Part shown: one piece after another, positions 14,445 through 21,964 of the stretch | How positions within the stretch are numbered: the stretch's first letter is position 1 | Layout: each line of letters opens with the position of its first letter | NCBI GenBank assembly: GCA_030837785.1 | Contig: JAUQYA010000118.1 | Coordinates: 1 to 21,964 of the forward strand | Length of the DNA stretch: 21,964 bases | Direction of reading: 5' to 3' | From: Albidovulum sp. | Lineage (GTDB): Bacteria; Pseudomonadota; Alphaproteobacteria; Rhodobacterales; Rhodobacteraceae | The notes under the pieces: model-generated | The model's input: the letters and a program-made list of their open reading frames with translations, nothing else | Told to the model about the DNA's origin: nothing | Database searches by the model: none | Position numbers and translations under genes: made by a program

Positions 14445-15280
14445 CGACATGGCGCGAGGTCGAGCCTGCCGACGCGGTCCGGCTCGCGCCCGCGGGTCTG
14501 GCGCTGGCGCTCCTGCGCGGGGCGATCCTGGGCGCGGTGACCGGTGGCGGGCTGGGGATCCTCCTGCTCGTCCGGCTGGTCGAACGGCCGCTGTTCGGGC
14601 TCGACCGGCCGCTCACGCCGCACATCACCCGCGCCGTGTGCCGCGCGGCCTTTCTGATCCTGGGGATGCGCTACAGCGTGCGGGGCACGCCGATGCGGCA
14701 CCGCGGCGCGGTGGTGTCGAACCATGTCTCCTGGCTCGACATCTTCGCGCTCAACGCCTGCCAGACGGTCTATTTCGTCGCCAAGTCCGAAGTTGCGCGC
14801 TGGCCCTTCGTCGGCTGGCTGGCGCGGGCGACGGGAACCGCCTTCATCGCCCGCGACCCCAAGGCGGCGAAGGCCCAGCAGGCGCTGTTCGAAGACCGCA
14901 TCCGCGCCGGGCACAAGCTGCTGTTCTTCCCCGAGGGCACCTCGACGGACGGGCTGAGGGTGCTGCCCTTCAAGTCCACGCTCTTTGCCGCCTTCTACAC
15001 CCACGGGCTCGACCAGATCATGCAGATCCAGCCGGTGAGCGTGATCTATGAGGCGCCGGACGGGCGGTCCGATCGCTTCTACGGCTGGTGGGGCGACATG
15101 GACCTCGCCTCGCATCTCCTCAAGGTGCTTGCGCAATTCCGGCAGGGTTCGGTCGCGGTCGTGTTCCACGATCCGGTCGCGGTCGATGCCCTGCCGTCGC
15201 GGAAGGAGCTTGCGCGGCTCTGCGAGGACGCGGTCCGCGAGAGCCTTGGCGCGGCGCTCGGGGCCCGCCTGCAGGGCTGA
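14441..15280 (+). CDS. olsA: Lyso-ornithine lipid / 1-acylglycerol-3-phosphate acyltransferase (PlsC family)
   Basis: OlsA adds the second acyl chain to lyso-ornithine lipid; related enzymes acylate lysophosphatidate. The 279-residue product starts at GTG 14441, which overlaps the olsB stop. It has a hydrophobic N-terminal segment (about 18-45, membrane anchor), the catalytic HX4D box NHVSWLD (H95, D100), the GTAFIAR motif, FPEGTS (163-168) and the FKSTLF acceptor region. Coupling to olsB favours the ornithine-lipid role, but a general PlsC activity is not excluded. It ends four bases from a convergent gene with no terminator between. Confidence 0.9.
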   Translation: MTTWREVEPADAVRLAPAGLALALLRGAILGAVTGGGLGILLLVRLVERPLFGLDRPLTPHITRAVCRAAFLILGMRYSVRGTPMRHRGAVVSNHVSWLDIFALNACQTVYFVAKSEVARWPFVGWLARATGTAFIARDPKAAKAQQALFEDRIRAGHKLLFFPEGTSTDGLRVLPFKSTLFAAFYTHGLDQIMQIQPVSVIYEAPDGRSDRFYGWWGDMDLASHLLKVLAQFRQGSVAVVFHDPVAVDALPSRKELARLCEDAVRESLGAALGARLQG

Positions 15281-15283
15281 CGG

Positions 15284-15904
15284 TCAGCCGAGCGGGGCGA
15301 GAAGCGCGCGGAGCGCGGCAAGGGCATCCTCGGCGCCCCAGATTTCCGGCCCGATGCCGAGGAAATCGACCACCGGGGCGAGGTCGGCCACCAGCGCCGG
15401 GGTCAGCCCGCCCTCGGCAACGACCGGAACCTCGATCATCTCGGACCACCAGGCGAAAAGGTCACGGCCTGCCGGCGCGCCGGTGCCGAGACTCGACGCG
15501 CCGACCGGACCGAAGGCCACGTAGTCCGCGCCGGCCTCGCCCGCGTTCATGCCCTCGTGCCGGGTCGTGCCGCAGAAGGCGCCGACGATGGCGTCAGGCC
15601 CCAGCGCCTTGCGCGCCGCGCGCACATCGCGGGCGCCATCGGTCAGGTGCACCCCGTCGAGCCCGTGGCGTTCGGCGATCTGGAGATGCGTCTCCACCAC
15701 CACGGCCACGTCGCGGTCGTGAGCGACGGCGCGCAGCGCGTCGGCGGCGCGGCCGATGTGGTCGGCATCGGTGGTGGCAAGGCCAAGTCGCAGGCAGGCG
15801 ACATCGACCGTGTCGAGGACGCGGGCAAGACGGTCGGGGAACGACCCGAGATCGAGGTCGGGCGGGGCGATGAGGTAGATCTGCGGGCGGTCTTCGGCGG
15901 CCAT
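15284..15904 (-). CDS. ThiE/TenI-like protein, probable thiamine phosphate synthase homologue
   Basis: The 206-residue product has the TIM-barrel pattern of the TMP-TENI family: GVHLTDG 84-90, then FCGTTRHEGMNAGEAGADYVAFGPV (from 110), AEGGLTP 163-169 and FLGIGPEIW. ThiE joins hydroxymethylpyrimidine diphosphate and thiazole phosphate. Several ThiE positions are changed. The usual Q-x-R-x-K is CLRLG (37-41), so the lysine is missing, and the T-x-T-K motif after GP is ASSLGTG. It may therefore be a divergent ThiE or a TenI-like paralog with another role. No other thi gene is in the window. The start at 15904 gives MAAEDRPQIYLI. Confidence 0.75.
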   Translation of the reverse strand: MAAEDRPQIYLIAPPDLDLGSFPDRLARVLDTVDVACLRLGLATTDADHIGRAADALRAVAHDRDVAVVVETHLQIAERHGLDGVHLTDGARDVRAARKALGPDAIVGAFCGTTRHEGMNAGEAGADYVAFGPVGASSLGTGAPAGRDLFAWWSEMIEVPVVAEGGLTPALVADLAPVVDFLGIGPEIWGAEDALAALRALLAPLG

Positions 15905-15917
15905 GCGGGGCTCCGTG

Positions 15918-15943
15918 CGGCAGTGATGGGCGGCAGTGATGGG
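15918..15943. repeat. 13-bp tandem duplication upstream of thiE-like gene
   Basis: CGGCAGTGATGGG occurs twice head to tail (15918-15930, 15931-15943). Shortly after, GGTGACCGG appears twice (15950-15958 and 15962-15970). It lies in the divergent gap between the thiE-like gene and trmJ and is probably simple slippage. Confidence 0.7.
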
Positions 15944-16063
15944 CCGCGGGTGACCGGCGGCGGTGACCGGCCCGCCTTAGCGCAGATCGCCGGGCTTGGC
16001 TACGGGTCCGATCCGGGGACCGGGCCGCTTGCCGGCTCGCGCGCAAGCGCGTATCAGGCCGGG

Positions 16064-16819
16064 ATGCCGACCGACACGCCGCCGCCAGCACCCCAGCCCG
16101 TCTTCGTCCTCGTCCGCCCCCAGATGGGCGAGAACATCGGCGCCGCGGCGCGGGCGATGCTGAACTTCGGGCTTTCCCGGATGCGGATGGTGGAGCCCCG
16201 CGACGGCTGGCCCAATCCGCGTGCCGTGGCCACGGCCTCTGGCGCCGCGGCCCGGGTGCTCGACCACGCCGGCGTGTTCGCCACGCTGCCCCAGGCGGTG
16301 GCGGACTGCGCCTTCGTCTTCGCCACGACCGCGCGGGGCCGCGACCTGACCAAGCCGGTGATGACGCCGGAGCGCGCGATGGAACACGCCCGCGCGCTTG
16401 TCGCCGCCGGCCGCAGGGTCGCGGTGATCTTCGGCCCCGAGCGCGCCGGGCTGGAAAACGAGGACGTGGCGCGGGCGAACGCGATCATCTCGGTGCCGGT
16501 CAACCCGGAATTTCCGTCGCTGAACCTCGCGCAGGCGGTGCTTCTGTGCGCCTACGAGTGGGGCAGGCAGGCGGCGGACGTGGCGCCCGAGGTGCTGGCG
16601 CTCGCCGGGACGGACCTCGCCCGGGCGATCGAGATCGAGAAGCTCGGCGACCATTTCGAGGAACGGCTGGAGGCGGCGGGATTCTTCTTTCCCCCCGCCA
16701 AGGCCGAAGGCATGAAGCTCAACCTCCGCAACCTCTGGAGCCGGATGCCGCTGACCCGCGCCGATGTGCAGACGCTCCACGGGATGCTCCGGCAGATCCT
16801 GCGCCGGCGGGACGGGTAG
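16064..16819 (+). CDS. trmJ: tRNA (cytidine/uridine-2'-O-)-methyltransferase TrmJ
   Basis: TrmJ methylates the 2'-OH of residue 32 in tRNA with S-adenosylmethionine. The 251 residues include the SPOUT (SpoU) motifs: 1, NIGAAARAMLNFG (24-36); 2, VIFGPERAGL (121-130); 3, VPVNPEFPSLNLAQAV (144-159). A C-terminal helical extension (about 185-251) is characteristic of TrmJ. The longer upstream frame is a shadow of the minus-strand gene; ATG 16064 yields the family start (VFVLVRPQMGENIG). Confidence 0.93.
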   Translation: MPTDTPPPAPQPVFVLVRPQMGENIGAAARAMLNFGLSRMRMVEPRDGWPNPRAVATASGAAARVLDHAGVFATLPQAVADCAFVFATTARGRDLTKPVMTPERAMEHARALVAAGRRVAVIFGPERAGLENEDVARANAIISVPVNPEFPSLNLAQAVLLCAYEWGRQAADVAPEVLALAGTDLARAIEIEKLGDHFEERLEAAGFFFPPAKAEGMKLNLRNLWSRMPLTRADVQTLHGMLRQILRRRDG

Positions 16820-17217
16820 GGGGGCATTCCCCTGTCCGGCTGCCGCGCAGGACACGGCGATGGCCTTCCGCGCACCGGCGCACCGGCTGAGTGAAGCCAG
16901 ACGTCGAAACCGGGAGGGGATCGGGCGCGCCGGCAGTCTACCATGACCTCCGGCCAACCCGGCGTTCCGCAGCGCCCGCCCGCCGCCCAGGCGGCGGGCC
17001 GGGAGGCGGGCGCCGCCCGGGCTGGACGCCCGGGCGAGAGGGTGGGGGCGTGGCCCCCTGCCTGCCACCTCCGCGAAAGCGGGAGGCCTCCCTGCCGGAT
17101 GCCCGCCGCCCCCCCGTGGCTCTCCGCTGCTGCCCGGAGGGCTCACCGCGGCGCCGGACCCTTGAAGCCCGGCGGATGCCGACCTAGTGTCCGGCCCCGG
17201 AAGTGCAGGAGGGGGCG
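16820..17217. other. 398-base intergenic region with clustered GC palindromes
   Basis: No credible gene is seen; ORFs here are Arg/Pro/Gly-rich and have no recognisable sequence. Palindromes are stacked: a 10-bp arm pair at 16978-16987/16990-16999 (GCCCGCCGCC/GGCGGCGGGC); GCCCGGGC arms at 17015-17022 and 17028-17035 around TGGAC; and GGGGGC-GTG-GCCCCC at 17044-17058. The cluster looks like a structured extragenic element or a bidirectional block to transcription. A GGGG-GCATT-CCCC hairpin just after trmJ (about 16822-16834) may end that transcript. The ctaA promoter should lie at the right end but no clear consensus is visible. Confidence 0.6.
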
Positions 17218-18372
17218 ATGGCGGGCAGGCGGAACGTTTTCGAGGAGGTCGGGACCGGGACCCCCGGCCCGGCGGCACCCCGGGGCGGCATGATCGACGC
17301 CGGCCGCGGCGGCGCGCGGGGCTGGATCCGGGCCTGGCTCGCGGTGCTCTTCGTGCTCGTGGTGGCGATGATCGCGGTCGGCGGGCTGACGCGGCTGACC
17401 GACAGCGGGCTCTCGATCACCGAATGGCGCCCGGTCACCGGAGCGCTGCCGCCGCTGACCGAGGCCGACTGGCAGGCGGAATACGCCAAGTATCAGGCAA
17501 GCCCCGAGTTCCAGTTGCAGAACCACCGGATGGCGCTCGAGGAGTTCAAGACGATCTACTGGTGGGAATGGGGCCACCGCCAGCTTGGCCGGGTCATTGG
17601 CCTGGTCTGGGCGGCGGGCTTCGCCTTCTTCTGGGCGACGCGGCGGATTCCGCCCGGCTGGACGGGGCGGCTTCTTCTGCTCGGCGGGCTCGGCGCGCTC
17701 CAGGGCGCGATCGGCTGGTGGATGGTGGCCTCGGGGCTGACCGGGCGGATGGTCGACGTCGCCTCCTACCGTCTGGCCACCCATCTCGGCCTCGCCTTCG
17801 CCATCCTCGGCTTCATCGCCTGGGACATGCTGTCGCTGTCGCGGAGCGAGCCGGCGCTGTTGCAGGCGCGCAGGTCGCGCGAGGGCCGGCTCTTCTCGCT
17901 CGCCACCGGGCTGATGCACCTCGCGTTCCTGCAAATCCTGCTCGGTGCGCTGGTGGCCGGGATCGACGCCGGCCGGGCCTTCCCGACCTGGCCGCTGATG
18001 GGGGAAAGCTTCTTCCCGGCGGATGCCTTCTACCTGCCCGGGGGCGGGCCGAAGGTGCTGGCCTTCTTCGAGAATCCGGGCCTCGTGCAGTTCGTCCACC
18101 GGATCGTGGGCTACGGCGTGCTGGCGCTTGCCGTCCTCGCCTGGGCGCGCGCCCGCCGGTCGGCCCATCCGGCAACGCGCGCGGCCTTCGCCTGGGCCGG
18201 GGTGGCGGTGCTCGGGCAGGTCGTCCTTGGCATCGTCACCGTGCTTCATTCCGCACCGCTGTCGCTCGGGCTTCTCCACCAGCTTGGCGCGGTTGCGGTC
18301 TGGGTCCTGATCCTGCGTGCGCGCCACCGGGCGCAGTATCCCGTCGTCCAGTCGATCCGGGGGGCACGATGA
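17218..18372 (+). CDS. ctaA: Heme A synthase (COX15/CtaA)
   Basis: CtaA oxidises the C8 methyl group of heme O to formyl, giving heme A for aa3-type cytochrome oxidase in the inner membrane. The 384-residue product has about eight membrane segments. Family signatures: GGLTRLTDSGLSITEWRPVTG (from 55), the WWEWGHR motif with H120, ATHLGLAF, LLGALVAGIDAG, QFVHRIVGYG and LHQLGAV, supplying the four heme-ligand histidines. ATG 17218 is preceded by AGGAGGGGG; the GTG at 17203 precedes that site, which would then fall inside the coding frame, and is rejected. The stop overlaps the next gene (ATGA). Confidence 0.96.
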   Translation: MAGRRNVFEEVGTGTPGPAAPRGGMIDAGRGGARGWIRAWLAVLFVLVVAMIAVGGLTRLTDSGLSITEWRPVTGALPPLTEADWQAEYAKYQASPEFQLQNHRMALEEFKTIYWWEWGHRQLGRVIGLVWAAGFAFFWATRRIPPGWTGRLLLLGGLGALQGAIGWWMVASGLTGRMVDVASYRLATHLGLAFAILGFIAWDMLSLSRSEPALLQARRSREGRLFSLATGLMHLAFLQILLGALVAGIDAGRAFPTWPLMGESFFPADAFYLPGGGPKVLAFFENPGLVQFVHRIVGYGVLALAVLAWARARRSAHPATRAAFAWAGVAVLGQVVLGIVTVLHSAPLSLGLLHQLGAVAVWVLILRARHRAQYPVVQSIRGAR

Positions 18373-19856
18373 CCGCCGCATTCCACGACCTCATGGCCTT
18401 CCAGCGCGAGACCGAGGCGCTGGCGCAGATCGCCGGCCGGCTCGGCTGGGACCAGGAAACGATGATGCCCGCCGGCGCCGCCCAGCAGCGCGGCGAGGAG
18501 ATGGCTGCGATCGAGGGTGTGCTGCACGCGCGGCGCACCGATCCGCGCGTCGGCGACTGGCTCGCCCGCGCCGAGCCGCCGGACGCGGCGGGCGCGCGGG
18601 CGCTGTCGCTCATCGCCCGCGCCTATGGGCGCAACGCCGCGGTTCCCGCGAGGCTCGCCTCCGAGATCGCCCGCGTCACCAGCGTGGCCCAGGGCATCTG
18701 GGCCGAGGCGCGGGCGCGCGACGATGTCGCGCATTTCCTGCCGACGCTGGAACGGGTCGTGGCGCTGGTGCATGAACGGGGGCAGGCGCTGGCCGCTGCC
18801 GGATACGGGCAGGGCGACGCCTACGACGCGCTTCTGGACGACTACGAACCCGAGGCGACGGCCGAAGGGATCGCCGCGATCTTCGGCCGGATGCGCCCGC
18901 GCCTGGTGGCGCTGCGCGAGGCGATTCTCGGCGCCGACCGCCACCCCGCGCCGCTCGCGGGCCATTTCGCCGAGGTGCGGCAACTGGGGCTTGCCCGCGA
19001 CCTCGCCACCGCCTTCGGCTACGACTGGACCCGCGGGCGGCTCGACCTGGCCGTGCATCCGTTCTCGTCAGGCTCCGGCAACGACGTGCGGATCACCACG
19101 CGGGTGGTGGAGGCAGAGCCCTTCAACTGCTTCTACTCGACGATCCACGAGGTGGGCCATGCCGCCTACGAGCAGGCGATCGACCAGGCGCATCTTCTCA
19201 CCCCGCTCGGCGCGGGCGTGTCGATGGGCGTGCACGAAAGCCAGAGCCGCATCTGCGAGAACCAGCTGGGCCGCAGTCGCGCCTTCACCCACTGGCTTCA
19301 CCGCCAGATGCGCGCGGTCTTCGGCGATTTCGGCATCGCCTCGCCCGAGGCGTTCTACCGCACGGTCAACCGGGTCCAGTCGGGGTTCATCCGCACCGAG
19401 GCCGACGAGGTGCATTACAACCTGCACATCATGATGCGCTTCGACCTGGAGCGCGACCTGTTCGCCGGCCGGCTGGCGGTGTCCGATCTGGAGGATGCCT
19501 GGAACACGCGCTTCGCGAGGGACTTCGGCGTGGCGGTGGACCGGCCCGCGCACGGGATGCTTCAGGATGTGCACTGGTCGGTGGGGCTCTTCGGCTACTT
19601 CCCCACCTATGCGCTCGGCAACGTCTATGCCGGCTGCCTGCACGAGGCGATGCGCGCCGACCTGCCCGACCTCGATGCGGCTCTGGCCGAAGGCGACGCG
19701 CGGCCGGCGACGGGGTGGCTGCGCGAGAAGGTCCAGCGCTTCGGCGGCCTTCTCCGGCCCGCCGAGCTGATCGAGCGCGCCTGCGGCTTCGCGGCGGACG
19801 AGGGGCCGCTTCTCGACTATCTCGAGGCGAAGTTCCGTGCGATCTACGCGCTCTGA
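18369..19856 (+). CDS. Metallocarboxypeptidase, peptidase family M32
   Basis: M32 carboxypeptidases (Taq/Pfu type) remove C-terminal amino acids in the cytoplasm. The 495 residues match the family. Motifs: substrate-clamp HPF (230-232), zinc HEXXH H260-E261-V-G-H264, and HESQSR with H289 and E290 (third zinc ligand region), then the late TDEVHYNLHI-like segment (EADEVHYNLHI) and GYFPTYALGN. The start overlaps the ctaA stop, which places it in the ctaA operon. A functional link to heme A synthesis is not evident. Confidence 0.95.
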   Translation: MTAAFHDLMAFQRETEALAQIAGRLGWDQETMMPAGAAQQRGEEMAAIEGVLHARRTDPRVGDWLARAEPPDAAGARALSLIARAYGRNAAVPARLASEIARVTSVAQGIWAEARARDDVAHFLPTLERVVALVHERGQALAAAGYGQGDAYDALLDDYEPEATAEGIAAIFGRMRPRLVALREAILGADRHPAPLAGHFAEVRQLGLARDLATAFGYDWTRGRLDLAVHPFSSGSGNDVRITTRVVEAEPFNCFYSTIHEVGHAAYEQAIDQAHLLTPLGAGVSMGVHESQSRICENQLGRSRAFTHWLHRQMRAVFGDFGIASPEAFYRTVNRVQSGFIRTEADEVHYNLHIMMRFDLERDLFAGRLAVSDLEDAWNTRFARDFGVAVDRPAHGMLQDVHWSVGLFGYFPTYALGNVYAGCLHEAMRADLPDLDAALAEGDARPATGWLREKVQRFGGLLRPAELIERACGFAADEGPLLDYLEAKFRAIYAL

Positions 19857-19859
19857 GCC

Positions 19860-21038
19860 ATGAGCCGCGACGAGAAGCTGGGCGTCTGGGTGCTGGCGGT
19901 CGGGCAGACGCTCGGCTTCGCGACGCTGGTGTTCTCCTTCGGGGGCATCCTGCCCGCGCTTCTCGACGGCAGCGGCTGGAGCCGGGCGGAGCTGGCGCTC
20001 GGCCCGACGCTTGCGCTGCTCGTCTCGGCGGTGCTGGCGCCGGTCTCCGGCCGGCTGGTCGATGCCGGCCACGGCGCGGAGCTGCTGGCCGGGGCGGCGA
20101 CGCTCGGCGCGGCGGGGCTTCTGGCGTTGTCCGGGGTCGGCAGCCATGCGCTGTGGCTGGCCTGCTGGGCGCTCGTCGGCCTCGGCCAGGCGGGCAGTCT
20201 CTACGAGACCTGCTTCGCCTTCCTCACCCGCCGGCTCGGCGGCGAGGCGCGGGGCGCGATCATCCGCATCACCGTCCTTGCCGGCTTCGCCTCCTCGCTC
20301 GCCTTTCCGGTGGGCGCCTGGGCAGGGGCGGCCTTCGGCTGGCACGGGGCGCTCGCGGTCTTCGCCGGGCTGCAACTGGCGATCACGGTGCCGGCCAACC
20401 TCTGGGGTGCGCATCTCCTGCGCCGCGGCCAGCGCCGGGGGCCGGCGATGGTCGAGACGCCGAAGGGCGCGGTGCGCGCGGCGATGGCCAAGCCGGAGTT
20501 CTGGGTGCTCGCCGCGATATTCGCGCTGATCATCGGCGGCCACATGATGCTGGTGAGCTTCGCCCTGCCGATCATGCAGGACCGCGGCGCGGGGACGACG
20601 CTCGCCGTCGTGGTCGCCTCCTCGGTCGGGCCGATGCAGGTGGCGGGGCGGCTCTTCCTGATGTTCGGCGCGGACCGGATCGGCTCGGGCCGCGCCGCCC
20701 GCGTGATCACGCTCGGCCTCGCGGTGGCGAGTGCGGCGCTCCTGCTCGCCGCCGGCCAGCCGGCGCTGATGTTCGCCTATGCGGTCTTCCAGGGGGCCTC
20801 GATCGGCATCGCCTCGATCCTGCGGCCGCTTCTCGTGGCCGAGGCGCTGGGGCGCGAGAACTTCGGCGCGGTTTCGGGCGCGCTCGCCACCGCGCCGCTC
20901 TCCGCCTCCGCCGCCGCGCCCTATCTCGGCGCGCTCCTGATCGGCTGGGGGGGCGTGCCGCTCCTCCTCGCGGCGACCCTCTCTTTCGCGTTTCTCGCCT
21001 TCGCGGGAACGTTGTGGCTGGGCCGCCGCGGCATCTGA
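19860..21038 (+). CDS. Major facilitator superfamily transporter, substrate unknown
   Basis: The 392-residue product has about 12 hydrophobic segments in two halves with a basic central loop (LLRRGQRRG, about 184-192), the usual MFS layout. The loop after TM2 reads GRLVDAGHG, matching a reduced G-x-L-x-D motif A. It resembles the monocarboxylate/oxalate-formate type MFS group only in general form, and the substrate cannot be read from sequence. It begins three bases after the carboxypeptidase stop and probably shares its transcript. Confidence 0.85.
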   Translation: MSRDEKLGVWVLAVGQTLGFATLVFSFGGILPALLDGSGWSRAELALGPTLALLVSAVLAPVSGRLVDAGHGAELLAGAATLGAAGLLALSGVGSHALWLACWALVGLGQAGSLYETCFAFLTRRLGGEARGAIIRITVLAGFASSLAFPVGAWAGAAFGWHGALAVFAGLQLAITVPANLWGAHLLRRGQRRGPAMVETPKGAVRAAMAKPEFWVLAAIFALIIGGHMMLVSFALPIMQDRGAGTTLAVVVASSVGPMQVAGRLFLMFGADRIGSGRAARVITLGLAVASAALLLAAGQPALMFAYAVFQGASIGIASILRPLLVAEALGRENFGAVSGALATAPLSASAAAPYLGALLIGWGGVPLLLAATLSFAFLAFAGTLWLGRRGI

Positions 21039-21042
21039 CCCG

Positions 21043-21828
21043 TCAGGCCCAGTCGGGCGGGCGTTTCTCGAGGAAGGCGCCGATCCCTTCCTCGGTGTCG
21101 CGCCAGAGCATGTTTTCCACCATCACCCCGGCGGCGTGGTCATAGGCTTCGGCGCGGGTCATCTCGATCTGGTCGTAGAAGGCGCGCTTGCCGACCTTGA
21201 CGGCGGCGGTGAGTTTCGCGGCGACGGTTTCGGCCAGTGCCCGGGTCTCGGGACCGAGGGCCTGCGACGGCACCACCCGGTTGACGAGGCCGATCTCGGC
21301 GGCGCGGGCGGCGTCGATGAAGGCGCCGGTCGTCAGCATCTCGAACGCCACCTTGCGCGGCACGTTGCGGGAAAGCGCGACCATCGGGGTCGAGCAGAAA
21401 AGCCCGATGTTGACGCCGTTCACGCCGAACCGCGTGCCCTCGGCCGCCACCGCCATGTCGCAGGAGGCGACGAGCTGGCAACCCGCGGCGGTGGCGATGC
21501 CGTGGACCTCGGCGATGACCGGCTGGGGCAGGGCCGGGATCATCTGCACGACTTCGACGCAGCGGGCGAAGAGGTCGGCGAAATAGGCCCGGCCCTTGTC
21601 GGGCGCGGCGCGGCCGGCCTGCATCTCCTTCAGGTGGTGGCCGGCGCAGAAGGCCTTGCCCGCGCCCCTCAGGATCACCACGCGAGTGGCGCGGTCCTCG
21701 CCGAGCCGGGCGAATTCCGCCTTCAGCGCCGCGAGCATTGCGTCGGAGAGCGCATTGAGGCTTGCGGGCGCGTTCATCGTCAGCGTGGCGATGCCACCCG
21801 CGTCCTCGCGCAGAAGAAGATCACTCAT
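21043..21828 (-). CDS. Crotonase-family protein (ECHDC3-like enoyl-CoA hydratase homologue)
   Basis: The 261-residue product has the crotonase fold: oxyanion-hole segments AFCAGHHLKEM (59-69) and GIATAAGCQLVASCD (110-124), and FGVNGVNIGLFCSTP (134-148). Both catalytic glutamates of classical enoyl-CoA hydratase are replaced: the position of Glu144 is Q118 and that of Glu164 is G138. The GVNIGLFCSTP signature matches the ECHDC3 subgroup, whose reaction is unsettled. Hydratase activity should therefore not be assumed. It is convergent with the MFS gene (4-base gap) and divergent from the gene at 21884. Confidence 0.88.
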   Translation of the reverse strand: MSDLLLREDAGGIATLTMNAPASLNALSDAMLAALKAEFARLGEDRATRVVILRGAGKAFCAGHHLKEMQAGRAAPDKGRAYFADLFARCVEVVQMIPALPQPVIAEVHGIATAAGCQLVASCDMAVAAEGTRFGVNGVNIGLFCSTPMVALSRNVPRKVAFEMLTTGAFIDAARAAEIGLVNRVVPSQALGPETRALAETVAAKLTAAVKVGKRAFYDQIEMTRAEAYDHAAGVMVENMLWRDTEEGIGAFLEKRPPDWA

Positions 21829-21883
21829 CTTGTCATTCCCTCCCTTTGCGGGAAGCTTAGGCCGAGGCGGCGGGAGAGGGAAG

Positions 21884-21964
21884 ATGCAGGCGGTGATGAC
21901 AGAGGCGGAACTGGCCGGATTCCTGGCGCGGGAATTTCCCCAGGTGAGCGGCGACTTCCGGATC
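21884..21964 (+). CDS. Start of an unidentified gene, possibly a PaaI-type thioesterase (partial)
   Basis: An open frame begins at ATG 21884, preceded by GGGAGAGGG (21871-21879), and runs off the window end after 27 residues (MQAVMTEAELAGFLAREFPQ and on). The TEAELAGFLAREFPQVSGDF start resembles hotdog-fold PaaI-family thioesterases of Rhodobacteraceae from memory, but too little is visible to be sure. An internal ATG at 21896 is the alternative start. Confidence 0.5.
   Translation, partial: MQAVMTEAELAGFLAREFPQVSGDFRI

Noticed and set aside
16943..17293. 116-codon plus-strand ORF before ctaA
   Set aside because: Pro/Arg/Gly-rich, overlaps the palindromes and the ctaA start, and has no ribosome binding site.
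19068..20543. 491-codon minus-strand ORF opposite the carboxypeptidase and MFS genes
   Set aside because: Composition (Arg/Ala/Glu/Gly) and lack of motifs mark a shadow frame.

Overview
The window reads as chromosomal DNA of a high-GC alphaproteobacterium, almost certainly of the order Rhodobacterales (Rhodobacteraceae). The reasons are the very strong G/C third-position bias, the ctrA-ligA-recG, obg-proB-proA and olsB-olsA gene orders, a ChpT-type phosphotransferase and a GTTC-N7-GTTC LexA box. No rRNA, tRNA, insertion sequence, phage gene or CRISPR array was seen. Most of the region is ordinary housekeeping DNA with two features that stand out.

Layout. 1-183: the end of ctrA. 299-5040: ligA and recG, overlapping by ATGA. 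5041-5390: a LexA-type operator, a 40-residue membrane peptide gene and a strong terminator. 5431-8940: an Fe-S scaffold gene (minus) divergent from hisI (plus), then a minus-strand block of gluQRS and trmFO, preceded by a small hypothetical gene with its own terminator. 9226-12675: obg-proB-proA (ribosome-associated GTPase plus proline synthesis). 12688-13508: chpT divergent from a small DUF3553-like gene. 13659-15280: olsB-olsA (ornithine lipid synthesis) behind a good sigma-70-like promoter, convergent with a thiE-like gene. 16064-16819: trmJ. 17218-21038: ctaA, an M32 carboxypeptidase and an MFS transporter in a tight run. 21043-21828: a crotonase-family gene (minus), divergent from the start of a further gene cut by the window edge.

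Two things stand out. First, the 3' third of ligA is a low-GC block (354 G/C of 720 bases at 1981-2700 by hand count, against about 75% in single lines sampled outside the block). It encodes the helix-hairpin-helix domain with roughly 160 extra in-frame residues, suggesting a mosaic gene with a foreign segment. Second, directly behind recG a canonical alphaproteobacterial SOS box precedes a tiny gene whose product has one predicted membrane segment. This arrangement is like that of the SOS-induced division inhibitors of other bacteria (SidA of Caulobacter), though no sequence homology is claimed.

CtrA and its phosphodonor ChpT are both encoded in the window, 12.5 kb apart. The remaining genes cover translation quality and tRNA modification (GluQRS, TrmFO, TrmJ), ribosome assembly (Obg), cofactors (thiamine-like enzyme, heme A, Fe-S) and membrane lipids.
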